Shown: positions 32,386 to 44,119, counted from the stretch's first letter. The stretch is DNA of 64,000 nucleotides from Vanessa cardui (GCF_905220365.1 NC_061138.1:11299814-11363813), one strand, 5' to 3'. Translations and numbers: made by a program. Notes: generated by a model from the letters alone, not told the origin.

Positions 32386-33465
32386 AGATCACACGAGTCT
32401 ATTGACACATCTCTCCATAAACAATATCCCAGATTTTTGAATAATTTTTTCTTTTTAAATATAAATTGACTTCCGATTTGCAAGCCTGACCAGTTCATCT
32501 TATTCGTCAAAACTGTGATCGTTATAAGCTATTTTTAACTTTATTTGCAATACTTGAGAGTCTATAATCTATTATATATATGTAACATATTGGGCTAACA
32601 GATATCTGCGTACATTTTATCAATGTAAACTTAACTTTATGCTGTTAAGTTAAGGTTTATTTTGAGGTGAAGTTGATTGGTTATAAGTAGTTATAGCTAA
32701 TACAAGTGGAGAATGCTTCCGTTAATAGAATTTTAATGAAGAAATGTCAGGTCCGGCGGCGGTTGTGCATGTCATGCCCATCTTACGTGTTCTCGGCGCA
32801 TGCGTTTAGTACCGTCAGCATAATAAATTAGATCAACCACTTACAAATAAAAATAAACATATAATTCTCAATTCTCATCTTAAAACATTTGTATTAATTA
32901 ATTGTTTTGGTTTACATTTTATGTGAATTATGGTTATTATTTTTATTTTGAAATAAATATAATTATATACTTATTAGGTAAAAAAAAATCAACTTAATAA
33001 TGTACCAATCTTCTATCTATAAAAGGGGTAATTTGTAAGTAGTATAGGGGGGTTATTTCATGAGTCATAATAACGATCAATGTAAAAATGAGATGTTCAC
33101 CTGATTTTTACATTTTCTTACAATTATTTATAATTGTTTGTTTAAAGTATTCATAAAATAATATTAAAATCTTACATTTAACGTGTCGACGGTACAAGAG
33201 AATGTGAACGGCTATATTTGGCGAATCTATTCCATCAAAGAATATAATAATTACGTGGATACAGTTATAGATGGTGTGATAGGGAGAAATAAGGTTCTAC
33301 TCGCGGCCAGACGGCTTAGACACAAACAAATAATGGAGCAAACAGTGGGGCTACTAAGTATCCTCTATCATTAAGACCATGAACTACTTTAATGATACAC
33401 AATTCAAATGAAACCTATTTAAATATCTAGTAATATATAAGCTTTATATACATGGTGATACTTTA
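32386..33465. other. Single-copy DNA with a GC-rich spot
   Basis: No supported gene. At 32745-32825 GTCAGGTCCGGCGGCGGTTG, CATGTCATGCCCATC and CGGCGCATGCG stand out. An open frame of 63 codons (33183-33374) has no family motif. Confidence 0.35.
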
Positions 33466-33681
33466 GCCGAAATGGCCTAGTGGCTAGAACATACATCATG
33501 TACCGATGTGTGTTCAAATCCAGGCATGCACCGCTGAATTGTCATGTGCTTAATTAATCTCGTGCTCTGTGGTCATCAACATCGCGAGGAAACCTGTGTC
33601 TAATTTCAACGAAAATATGCTGCACGTGAATCCATCAACCTGCATTACCTTGCCTTAGCCTTAGGTTGTACATGTCATGTA
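33466..33681 (+). mobile_element. SINE-A, decayed, with target-site duplication
   Basis: GCCGAAATGGCCTAGTGGCT, a degraded B box (TGTTCAAATCC), AACATCGCGAGGAAACC and a shortened 3' end. ATGGTGATACTTTA (33452-33465) and ATGGTGATACATTA (33682-33695) flank it, 13 of 14 matching. Confidence 0.8.
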
Positions 33682-33759
33682 ATGGTGATACATTAAAGTA
33701 CTTTTGAATTCCTCTACAGAATAATAATGAAGTGCTCTACATAAAGTTAAAAATCAAAA

Positions 33760-33945
33760 AAATCAGAATAAACTTTATTCAAGTGGGCTTTTACAAGCAT
33801 TTTTGAATCGTCATTTAACAATTAAGCGAAGCTACCACCGGTTCGGGTAGTAGATTCTACCGAGAAGAACCAGCAAGAAACTCAGTAGTTACTCTTTTTC
33901 AATATTTAAAAAAATACAGTCATGTTAGTTAATACAATTATTTAA
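33760..33945 (-). mobile_element. LINE-D 3' end
   Basis: AATAAACTTTATTCAAGTGG, TTTTTGAATCGTCATTTAAC, GCTACCACCGGTTCGGGTAG and CCGAGAAGAACCAGC, ending ATACAGTCATGTTAGTTAA. A clean copy. Confidence 0.8.
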
Positions 33946-36944
33946 ATTAATATTAATATTATATATATTAGTAGTAATTATATATTTGTAATGATAATAT
34001 AGTTTTGTCTAAACTGTTACTTGTTGTTGATATTCGATTCTTTAATTACTTATCAGCTCTTCACGTAACGGTTATTGGGAATTCCCCGGTTTTAATATTA
34101 GAATACGGGCTTGATAGCTGTGTGAGGTGAGATCAAGTGATTGGTGGAGTATTGACGGTGTAATGAGTGGCTTATATTTAACGATATCGACATCTAACAG
34201 CAAAGATAGTATCTAACTATTACACCTCTGTAATCTAGAATCTAAATTTGGGGGTTCCAGGAGCCACCGGCAACTTTCTTGCCAGAGCATTTCTTGAGAG
34301 ATGAAGCGATTGCCAGAACACCGCACCGGGCGCTTGTTGACCTTCAGACTGGGATGTTAACAGTAGCTACAAATGTATGTAGTTACCAATAATATGAAGG
34401 TACAAATATTTTTTCTATCAAGTGCATATAACCGACGCGCCTTGACAGGGGTGCAATTAGATACTAAAAAATGAAGTTCGCTTAGTAAGAAAGTATTAAG
34501 TATATTACTTTATTTTATATCATTTTTATTGGTAGTTTATATGAGTATTTTAAAAATTAGAAAAGTAAATAATAAACAAAGTGGCACAAAATTATTATTG
34601 TTAATAATTATATTATTATTTTTTTTATTACATTATTTTTTAAACAAGATTTAGACTAACATATTTATCTGAATAAAGATTAATAAAACAATTAATTAAT
34701 TGAGTTATTTACAACGACACATCCTAATTATACGAATTTATTATAAATATGTATAATAAAATATATATTTAATATAATCGTTCTCACTTATCGCTCCTTT
34801 TATTATTGAAAACCCCATCATAATCGATTAAATAGTTTAGACGACGTTAGTTGAGATATAAAAAGACAGAAGCGATATTGGTTTAAACTATTTATAAATT
34901 TATAATTGAATGTTTAAGTTGACTTTCAGAAAGACCCGTTGTACGACTAAAGCCGTCATTAAAAGTAGATATTCGAAGCTTAAGCAGTTTAGGCTTGGAC
35001 CTTGACAGCTAGCAACACATTTCTCGGAATACCGTCTGTGGAATACAGGTCACCCCAAGATTTTAGGACTCGAAGTCGCGACCTTCGGCTTCCATCTATG
35101 CGTCTTTAATATTATAACATAACCTTCATAAGAACAAGAAAAAGTTAAAAATGTTTTATTGTAAGCTTTTTGTTAGTAAATCTTAAGAAATCTTTTTATA
35201 ACTTGATATGATGTCGCTTAAAAAATATTTATTATTAAGAACTATTTACTGTAGTTATTAGATTTAATGTATTATTTTTAACATATGGAATTATTCAGGA
35301 TTTTCTGATAATATTGTAACAGTTTGTGTAAATTACTAGATTTACTACATTTTACTATTTTATTGAGAATTGTTTTCTAAAATAGACTGCATGTCCCTAC
35401 CACCTCCTAACGGATTTACGTCGAGCTACCAATAACCCTGTATATATAAATATACACATAAATAAAATTGTAAGTAGCCTATCAATGTTCCAACATTCTT
35501 GGAGATTAAAATGTTATACTAGTGGGTCTCCCGTAAAACGTCGCGTTTATTCAAAAGATTTTTAGGTATTTCGAAACCTATGCTATGTTTTGATTGAATT
35601 TCATTGTAAACTGCAACTGTCACAGTACATTTGACGCCAGAATTATGAAAACTTCCACATGAAAATTTTGTGTTTGTTAATGTCACTTGTATACATCACT
35701 TATTTGGAGTTTGTCGATGATAATTGAATTTATTTTTGTTTATCTATTTCTCTTTCTTATGGAGTCGTAACACCGCTCTCTAACCAACCAGTAACTTTTT
35801 TCCGCTCTCTAAAATTGTGTTTTGTTAAATTGAAACAATTTAATAGTAAATTGCTATTAAGAATTTATTTTTCTGCACGTTTACGGCCAAATATCTTTAA
35901 AATATGACCATCACTGGGAAAAAAATCAGGGTATCCTATTAATATATATGAAATGAAATATCTGACTCATGTATAACTGACAAAGTTATTACTATGGGGC
36001 ACATTCTGTGGCACAGACTTGAAAGAATGACTACAACAGGAGTCAGACTTATTGTCAACAAAACAATTATATTACTCTTCAGAACCTTAATTAATTAATG
36101 ATTAAACTGCCTTACAACATTGATTAGTAAAATTAATGCATCTTTTTCAATTAAAGTATAAATGAATAAACATTTGACCCACATTTCCGAAGGGCTTCGT
36201 GCGAATACAATCGATTAATATCGAAATATTAGATGTCAAAAATCGATTAGTCGAAATTTGGTAGTTCGAATTTGACGCCTCGATCACGTCTTGCATTGCA
36301 TACTTTTACTTTAAATGTATATAAAGACTGTACACACGAAAAGATATAACACGTTTACAATTAGGTGGATTATACGATCTTATCGATTAACAGTATAAAT
36401 TTGTCTTAAAATAAATATTAAATCATAATCGATTTTTAGTCGGATTTTAGAAATGATTGTAGCTATAATTATTTTTCCATTTAAGTGATCAAACGAGAAT
36501 GAAACATACTATGAATTGCTGTTTAAGAAATTTGATTCATTTTTTTTCATTTAACCTAACCTAAGCTCAAAACATTTTCATATTCTACCAAAAATAATAA
36601 CTGTAGTTCTATATTTTTATTATTAACAAACAGAATGAACTATCTTAAGTCCACCTATACTTTGGTTTTGAATTAATAGCATATCATATCTTAGCTAGTG
36701 ACTATCAGTGGTGCGCCAGCTCAATCCGGTCACGCGCTGTCAGACAGAAGCCGGTCGCAGATGTTAAGTGCCTTCAATCACTGTTACCGGTGTAATTGCT
36801 CACTTCACTTACTAATATTGCTTTATCTCATACACTTTTTCAAATATATTCAAATATACATATTTTGTTTTTAACGATATTTTTTTATTTATAAGCCTTT
36901 TGTACCCATACCTATATATCAAGGCCTTGTATAGTTCCATCTAA
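33946..36944. other. Long single-copy stretch with candidate elements
   Basis: No gene or family repeat seen over about 3 kb. At 34250-34370 a GC-richer spot (CCAGGAGCCACCGGCAAC, CCGCACCGGGCGCTTG) has a short open frame of about 40 codons without family motif. ATCGAT occurs four times at 36210-36433. A GC-richer patch with GTTAAGTGCC and TTACCGGTG lies at 36680-36800. Confidence 0.4.
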
Positions 36945-37205
36945 ATCAAATCAAAATATTCTGTATTCAATTAGAATTACAAGTAGTTTTGAACCGTCAT
37001 TTAACAAGTATATTAAGTGAAGCTACCACCGGTTCGGAGAGTTGATTGGTAGAATCAACTCTCCGAGAAGAACCGGCAAGAATATCAGTAGTTACTCTTT
37101 TTTGTCATATAAAAATACATTCCTGTTAGTTAATTACAATTATATAGGTGCATGGAAGTCAACAAGTATTCCACGCCTTTTTATCTGTCTGTATAATCTT
37201 GTATA
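36945..37205 (-). mobile_element. LINE-D 3' end with a new perfect hairpin
   Basis: Begins with the reversed tail AAATCAAATCAAAAT and keeps the LINE-D order, extending to CTGTCTGTATAATCTTGTAT. At 37035-37065 the sister copies' GTAGATTCTACC region is replaced by exact arms CGGAGAGTTGATT / AATCAACTCTCCG around GGTAG. Confidence 0.8.
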
Positions 37206-37254
37206 GGATTAGAGTATAAGTAAGAAACCACCATTCATACGAGTATATTAAATA

Positions 37255-37440
37255 CTTAGTATTATTGTAAAAGTTAGTCAGCGTGACAGAGCCAGGATCA
37301 CTACAGGCACAAGGTACATAACATCTTAGTTGCCAACATTGATGATTAATATTTCTTACAGTACAAGTAATATATGTGCAGTGGTAACCACTTACCATTG
37401 GATGACTTCCTCGTCGAACTGTTGATATAAATAAAATGAT
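37255..37440 (+). mobile_element. SINE-B, 5'-truncated and decayed
   Basis: CTACAGGCACAAGGTACATA, ACATCTTAGTTGCCAACATT, GGTAACCACTTACCATTGGA and CTCGTCGAACTGTTGATAT follow the SINE-B 3' half. Confidence 0.7.
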
Positions 37441-37764
37441 ACATATACTCTTCAATAATACTTTCTCGTGGGTAATGAACTACAAATATTTTTACTAAAA
37501 ACTTAAAACAGATCTTGCCAATGTGCATTAAGCCTTATATGGCATTTAACTAAATAAAATGATAGGTTATACAGTCTGTAACGTATTCCTTTTCAATAAC
37601 CATCCAACTATATAATAATTATTATTCATATTAAAATACACGTTTATTTAATTAAATGATTTATAAGGCTTAATACACATCGACACTCATGATGTACTAT
37701 AGGGAAGAGTAGCCTGTCCGTAATATTTGATAGTTATATTAAAATATCAGTCCAAAAAAAACCA

Positions 37765-38016
37765 AAGGATTCCAAATTTGAAAATTATATATAGAATTTA
37801 TTGCGCACAGTTCTGTGTTCGATTGTTATGCGCAACGAATTAGTAAAACCGTTAAAAAGAAATCTCATTGACGTCACATAAGAACACACTAAAGATTCCG
37901 AATTTGAAAAATATGTTTCGAATTTTTTTTACACAGTTTAGTGTTCGATTGTTGGGCGCAACATATTAATAAAACCGTTAAAAAGGAATGTCAGTGACGT
38001 CACATGATTTCTATTA
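37765..38016. repeat. Two-copy 126-bp tandem duplication with CRE palindromes
   Basis: Units 37765-37890 and 37891-38016 align with a constant 126-bp offset. Shared blocks in order: GATTCC, TTTGAAAA, CACAGTT, GTGTTCGATTGTT, GCGCAAC, AAAACCGTTAAAAA, and TGACGTCAC (37869 and 37995). Shared blocks are nearly identical while the spacers have drifted. It matches no other repeat here. Confidence 0.8.
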
Positions 38017-39028
38017 TCTGACCTTCCAATTTAATGTTTAGTATTAACGCTATTTTGACTCTCTAACGATCATCTTCTCTCAATTATATCGTGATTTCAA
38101 ATAGAATTACCGTTAACAACTACAATTTATCTAAACCTTTCACGATGAATTAAGTAATTATTGTGGAAATTAGACGAACCGGCGTAAAAAGTGAGTGAAA
38201 TTAACACTTACAACTAAATTAACGTGAGTCGTTCAAAAATTTTATTTATCGAGAAATACTTCAAAGCTTTCATTTATGGTTCTACAGAAAAAAGAAGACG
38301 GCTTCAATTGACTTTGAGAAACATACGAATGCTTAAAATTTTCGAGGCAGATACGAAAGTGTGACAAATATTAAGGATATATTTAATCTACTGTAACATA
38401 TTTAATACATATACTTAAGAAAAAATAAATTATTTATAAAAAAATTATATCGAGTTCAAAATAGGAAACCGCTAGTGAACTAAAGATAAAAAATATATCT
38501 ATGAAACTACTAGACTGATTTTAATGAAACTTACACTGTTCCCTAAGTTGAAGTTTTGTGAGTTAAACTTAAAACGAATTTAAGTTTTCGAGAAATTCAT
38601 GTACAAACGTACACTTACGAAATTGAGTACATGTGCTTAGAAGCCTAAATGATAACGTCCTTACTTTAGAAGTCTGTTAAAAAATACTAAAAGATTCTTC
38701 CAAATGGTTCTAAAATTCTTCTGAAATGAGGCTATCGAACTCCTTTAAAAATATAATTCTGAGAGACTACAATTCTCAGCAAGGAGGTTCGATATAATTT
38801 CGCAATTGCATAAAATCAACACAGATATGCGTGGAAAGCACAATAGCTGGCTGAGTTTTTTATATCGAAGTAACACCACTAACTCAAAACGGTTAAATAT
38901 TTTGTGGTTTTCGAGGAGGTCATTGCCCGCTCGTAATAGTGCATAGGCAGCGACATGAGTCATAACTTTTGCCTCAAAGATGATCGTTTAGCCTAGTCCA
39001 TGTCAAAACACACATGTCTTATTAAAAT
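38017..39028. other. Single-copy DNA, no gene seen
   Basis: No supported gene. A 72-codon minus-strand open frame at 38745-38963 shows no motif. Confidence 0.35.
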
Positions 39029-39292
39029 TTACTTGGTGGTGGTGGTGCAAGCCCGTCTGGGTAGGTACCACCCAATCATCAGTTATTCTACCGCCAAATA
39101 ACAGTACTCAGTATTGTTGTGTTCCGGTTTGAAAGGTGAGTGAGCCAGTGTAACTACAGGCACAAGGGACATAAAATCTTAGTTTCCAAGGTTGGTGGCA
39201 CATTGCCGATGTCGGCGCATTGTCCATGGGTGATGGTGACAACTTTCCATTAGGTTGCCCATATGCTCGTCCGCCAACCTATACCATAAAAT
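39029..39292 (+). mobile_element. SINE-B, near full length
   Basis: The head carries a small deletion (CTTGGTGGTGGTGGTGCAAG). The body is well kept to CCGCCAACCTATACCATAAA. The segment between GCCGATG and GTCGGCGCATTG is shortened. Confidence 0.88.
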
Positions 39293-39304
39293 AAAATAAA
39301 AATA

Positions 39305-39430
39305 TAGCCCGTCTGGGTTGGAACCACCCATTTATTATATATTCTACAACAGGGACCTATACTTTGTATTATCGTGTTCTGTTTGAAGGATGAGCTATCC
39401 TATGGACAGTTACGAGGGACATAATATAAT
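39305..39430 (+). mobile_element. SINE-B fragment directly downstream
   Basis: AGCCCGTCTGGGTTGGAACC, ATATTCTACAACAGG, TTGTATTATCGTGTTCTG and GTTACGAGGGACATAATA. It follows the previous copy head to tail with only an A-rich tail between them. It is more diverged, so it is probably the older of the two. Confidence 0.65.
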
Positions 39431-39984
39431 AAGTAGCAACTTTTATTTTGGAATTATTTATAAATTAATAATAAATTGACTGCAATATTCAAATACTATC
39501 CAGTAGCGCGCAGACCTTACGTTGGACGCTTCCTACCAATGACTTACTATCACAAAAACTGCCTAGTATAGAATTAATAAGTTATAGTAAAATCTGCGAA
39601 CTAAATAATTTACACGGGTGCCTATCCTGCTTGGAAGTTAACACATAAAAAAATCTTGTATCGAATAGTGGGGACCATGGTCTGGAAGAACATTTGCCGT
39701 ACTCGTCCACCATATTGGAGTAGCATGGTGGAAGAAACGCTCCTCCTTCTGAGGCCTTTGTACATTAGTAGAAGGTTAACAAGCTCATGAAGTCACCTGT
39801 TAATATTTCTCGCGAATGTATCACCATCAAACATCAATAACTGTCAAGTATCGCAAAAATATAAAAACTTCAAGATTATTCTCCTAAAAAGCCATAGGAC
39901 CTTAGATTTTGTAAGATCAAGCTTTCCATATAACGGTGAACGCATTAAATATAGCGGTGCAGGGAATTAACAGATTATATAAAT
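39431..39984. other. Single-copy DNA, doubtful SINE-A trace
   Basis: TTGGAGTAGCATGGTGGAAG and CTCCTCCTTCTGAGGCC (39713-39765) faintly recall the SINE-A 3' end. Otherwise nothing is recognised. Confidence 0.3.
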
Positions 39985-40215
39985 ACAAAACAGGCCGCTA
40001 ACAATGGGCCGAAAAAAGAAAAAGATCGCAACGACAAGCCGAACCGAAAAGCGGGCGCCTCGGAAAGTAGGAAAAAAAGAAATGATGATGAAAAAAATCG
40101 ATATCAAGTGATCGAGACCGGAGCGTGCGTGACACAACACGCGCGGTGAATCGATCGCGGAGGCGCGTGGCTTCGATGCAAAATCGATTATTAACATTGT
40201 CACCTGAGCGTTCAA
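39985..40215. promoter_or_regulatory. CpG-rich single-copy block
   Basis: Includes GCCGAACCGAAAAGCGGGCG, GACACAACACGCGCGGTGAA, TCGATCGCGGAGGCGCGTGG and GTCACCTGAG (E-box CACCTG). It contrasts sharply with its flanks and no repeat explains it. The overlapping minus-strand open frame (39967-40215) has no motif. Confidence 0.3.
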
Positions 40216-40391
40216 ATTCGGTAGTCTAGAATTTATCGGTTGTTAGTACCGTGTTGGACTCGATAAGGTACGTTTTGAATAACTGTTAGGAAATTTCAAA
40301 TCAACTGACGTGAGGTCTGCGATTTGAAATAAAAACAATTGTGTGCAAATACAACGATACTAGTAAATATTTTAAATAATAAATAAATGTA

Positions 40392-40611
40392 TTGGATGAC
40401 ATCACATACATTACTCTGAACCTAATGTAAGTGGCTAAAGCACTTGTGTTATGGAAAATCAGAAGTAACGACGGTACCACAAACACCCAGACCCAAGACA
40501 ACATAGAAAACTAATGAATTTTCTACATCGATTCGGCCGGGAATCGAATCTGGGACTGAGTTGCGTACCCATGAAAACCGATGTACACACTACTCTACCA
40601 AGGAGGTCGTT
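40392..40611 (-). mobile_element. SINE-C, full length
   Basis: TGGATGACATCACATACATT, AAGCACTTGTGTTATGG, GAAGTAACGACGGTACCACA, the B-box complement GGCCGGGAATCGAATC and head CTACCAAGGAGGTCG. Read on its own strand, the A box TGGTAGAGTAG fits the pol III consensus better than the 2.9-kb copy. Confidence 0.85.
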
Positions 40612-40675
40612 AAATAATCCTGCTGGTATTTTTTAAATAGGCTGTTAATTAAAAGGCGCCGTTTGATTACGAGTC

Positions 40676-40693
40676 TAGTCGATTAATCGACTA
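40676..40693. promoter_or_regulatory. 18-bp perfect palindrome with TAATC half-sites
   Basis: TAGTCGATTAATCGACTA is its own reverse complement and contains overlapping inverted TAATC motifs of the kind bound by K50 homeodomains (Otx/Bicoid class). TAATTA follows at once. Function unproven. Confidence 0.35.
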
Positions 40694-42000
40694 ATTAAAA
40701 CGAATGTCGTCGGATAGAATAATCGATATATTAGTCCTGTAATGTCTGACGTAATCTTATACCTACTAATGAATTTGTTCGTCTTTATGGATCAAAACAA
40801 CTGAGCATAGAAAGCAGAAAATTCAACTAAGGAAAGGGAGATTTAACTTTAATCGGCTCGTTAATAAATAAATATATAACGATGTCTCTTTATCGATTTT
40901 AAACTATTAGATAACATTTTTCGATGATTTGTTCTACCAATAAACACCAATAAAGAGTAGTTTCGTTATGTCTATGGGCAAAGCTTTCAAAATATTAAAT
41001 ATTCCTAAAAAGTGTAGGTTCTTGTAAACATCTTGGAAACTTAATGCTAGAGAATAATTTATTTTAAGCTAAAGATAATTAATGTTAAGCTAAAAAAAAA
41101 AACAATTTAACGACAAGCTAACAATACGCAGTTTTGTACTGTTTTTTTTTTCATATGAAATTTTAAATAAAAATAAAATATGTCCTGAATGGAAAGTAAC
41201 GAATATGAATTATTTTTATGACATTTATGTATATTTTATGTAATTAGTCTTATCTATCAATATTTTTTACATACTGTTTAAATTAACATAAACAATCTGA
41301 TAGAAGGATACTTATTATATTCACACAAACATTATCATATAATTCGTTGAACAAAGTACAATTTCATATTGCTCCGGGAGATTATAAAAATAATAATGAC
41401 TAGGACCAATGAACGATGTGAAAACATTCCTAAAAATCACCCTTAGAGTTGTTTTAGGCCCTCTGAAAATATTGAGCTCGCTAAGCGAAGAATAACAATG
41501 GCGTGTGCGCAAAGGGGAGACCATATCCCCCCTTTTATTTAGACCTGAAACACTACGTTGCTAGGCTCGGTATTGTATCTTAATTACTCTTCAGAATGCT
41601 TGATTTATACTTCATCGTATACACGTATAAAACAGTAGGTACTAGTCTTATGTTAAAAGATATGTTTTTAATTCTATTAATCGATACTGTTGTATGTCAA
41701 ACTGATTAGTTTTATTTAAACTTTGAAAATGAAATTATTGTCTTCAGATTTTTTTTTATATATACAATTACAGAAATATCTATATTTCTAATGCCTAATA
41801 ATCCTATATATTGACGTGTGCTTATATATACGTACTAAGTACATATGTGTGTTATAAAAAGTTGGTAAAATACATTGAACTGCATACTAAACAATATATA
41901 TGAAGTATTCTTATAAGCCCATTTATTATATGTTATATACAACTTAAATACTGGTCTTTTAGTTATATATTATTGACAAAACACTTAAGTTTTTTTGACA
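40694..42000. other. A+T-rich single-copy DNA, no gene seen
   Basis: No supported feature. A small inverted pair AAAGGGG / CCCCTTT lies near 41511-41537. Confidence 0.4.
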
Positions 42001-42003
42001 CAG

Positions 42004-42122
42004 CGGAAAGCTTCATGAGGTTGTATAGGATTTCAGACCGGATAGCCGTCTTCGTCACCGATCGGAGTTGCGAGTACCTACTGTACGACTGGCTGCATAG
42101 AGACGGATTTTTGATATTTACG
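42004..42122. other. GC-richer open block, possible exon or relic
   Basis: Preceded by TTTTTTTGACACAG, which resembles a 3' splice site. On the plus strand one frame is open through this block to TGA at 42123 (residues such as FVTDRSCEYLLYDWLHRD). The minus strand is also open, so coding direction is undecided. No family recognised. It may equally be a transposon relic. Confidence 0.2.
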
Positions 42123-42899
42123 TGACCTTTGCATTTATATATGAATCTATCTGGTCAATAAAATAAGGAAAATCTATATTTATCTACGCTAATGCGTATG
42201 TAGGTATGTTTAGTTGATCGTCGGATTTACTTGCGCGATATTTAGGTATCTTTACGTGTAGTCCACAAACCTTCACCAATAAATTTATACCATCGAGGGT
42301 TGAATTTAAAAAAATATGTCCTTTCCTACGGGAGTTACGACTCAAACTATCTTTATAGTATATTGCATCTAAATTAGTTCAGCGGTGTATACGTAGAGGC
42401 AACAGACAGAATTACTTTCGTATTTATTCGTATAAATTAAGTTGATTAATTCTTATAACGAAAACAATTTTATAGCGCCGTATTTCCCTTGCTTCTGTTC
42501 AATTTACGTTGTAATTTTCAATTTATAAGCTATTACGTTCATTGAGATAGTCTCAGCGTTTACCTTTATCGTATACTAGATGAAACCCCAGGTTCGTTTT
42601 AAATAAAAAAAACTTAACCCTTTACCGTACACAACGAAATTATTATTTGGGGCACAGTTTTTGAACGCACCCGTAAACGTCAAACATAGCCGCCCGTTGA
42701 GCTGTCATGTCATTGATTTTAATGGATTTAATATCGAAATATCTCGATAACACGAAATTTGCGGTACTATAAGTCGATTGAAAATTATTATCTTTAAATA
42801 TATATAATTGTGAATTGGTTTCGATCGACGAAATTATTATTAATTGCACACATTCCGTAGTTAGTGAAAGCTCTATTCATTCTCTTATATACGAAAAAA
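42123..42899. other. Single-copy DNA, no gene seen
   Basis: Nothing recognised. Confidence 0.35.
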
Positions 42900-43090
42900 T
42901 ATCAATGCTTTATATTATAAATATGACAGTAAATTTATTAGTTTGTCAGCCTGTTATGTTTTTACAGCTAAACCATTGAACCTAGTGTTAATTATTTGTT
43001 ACAAAGCAAGCTCGAACCTTCAGGAAGGACCCGGTTTACCATCGCTCCCTCAAAACACACGGATAAAGTCACGAGCGTAAACTAGTATTT
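42900..43090 (+). mobile_element. Hel-E, decayed
   Basis: TTATATTATAAATATGACAG, AGTTTGTCAGCCTGTTATG, AGCTAAACCATTGAACC, AAGCAAGCTCGAACCTTCAG and GGACCCGG trace the Hel-E order with heavy change. Confidence 0.45.
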
Positions 43091-43599
43091 TATAAATGCA
43101 ACAGTGAGTTGTTGGGCTTTCACATAGCAACTACTCAACAGGTTATGATGAAATTTTGCAGACACACACATTTACAAATGAAAAAAGGATATAGTTCTAA
43201 CATCTAACCCCTCCCCCCCTTTTACGATTAGTAACTAGTGTTTAATATAACCATTATTTTAAAAAATACATCCGCGTATTAGGTTTCGAATGTTTTAGGT
43301 ATAGGGACATCGGGCCATAATAGAGCAAAGGCAATCAAGTAGACAAAGATAATTTCGCATATATACACGCACAACTGGACCTCAACAATTCTCAATATGA
43401 GGTTTAAGAATTTATTCTCAAAATGACAGATTCAATTACATGAAAACAGTATGATAAATGTAACAATAACAAAAAATATATTCGCCTTATAGATACTTAG
43501 TTAACGGAATAGAATATAGTACAATAGCTGTGCGTATTTTAATCGCTACAAAAGTGGGTATAATTGCAATTAAAGTGGGTATCAATATACTGTTATGTA
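43091..43599. other. A+T-rich single-copy DNA
   Basis: Nothing recognised apart from a C-run near 43208. Confidence 0.35.
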
Positions 43600-43775
43600 T
43601 TATTCCACCACGCTGATCTAGTATGGGTTTATCATTCGGCACTTACAACTTACACAAGTTTGCTCATAGTGTTCTCCTCCACAAAGGATCACGAGCTAAT
43701 TGAAAACTCAGGATTGCTTTTCCAAATTTAAACGAGAGTTAAGATCCAAGAGTTCTTTCCATTGGTCCATTTGGT
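43600..43775 (-). mobile_element. SINE-A, strongly decayed
   Basis: TTCCACCACGCTGATCTAGT at one end and CATTGGTCCATTTGG at the other, with AGGATTGCTTTTCC between, fit minus-strand SINE-A. The B box is lost. Confidence 0.45.
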
Positions 43776-44119
43776 AATAATTGTAATATAAATTATAATA
43801 TCTATGTCCTCCCACAATAAGGCTGTACGTAATTCATTTATAATGTAAAGGAAAGCAAACTGCTAACTCTCATTTAGCGTTGGCGTGTCGTCTCTACGCA
43901 GACCAACGTTTAGACAGCTAAGGGCTGCCACTGAAATAATTTATTTGTCTAGCAATAATATCCCAATATAATAAATACGAAAGTAAATTTGTGCATTTGA
44001 TTGTTACATCTGAAATATAAAATGGATAATCATGAAGTGGAGATACTATCAGGTGTAAAGAAAAGGTACATACAAAATTTATCTGATTACAGGCCCTGGC
44101 TTCGCACGGTTAAAAAAAA
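43776..44119. other. A+T-rich spacer, nothing recognised
   Basis: No coding or family repeat signal, except a possible short Helitron-like end GGCTTCGCACGG near 44098. Confidence 0.3.

Noticed and set aside
36540..36560. Telomere-like CCTAACCTAA
   Set aside because: Only two units of the insect telomeric word; too short to mean anything.
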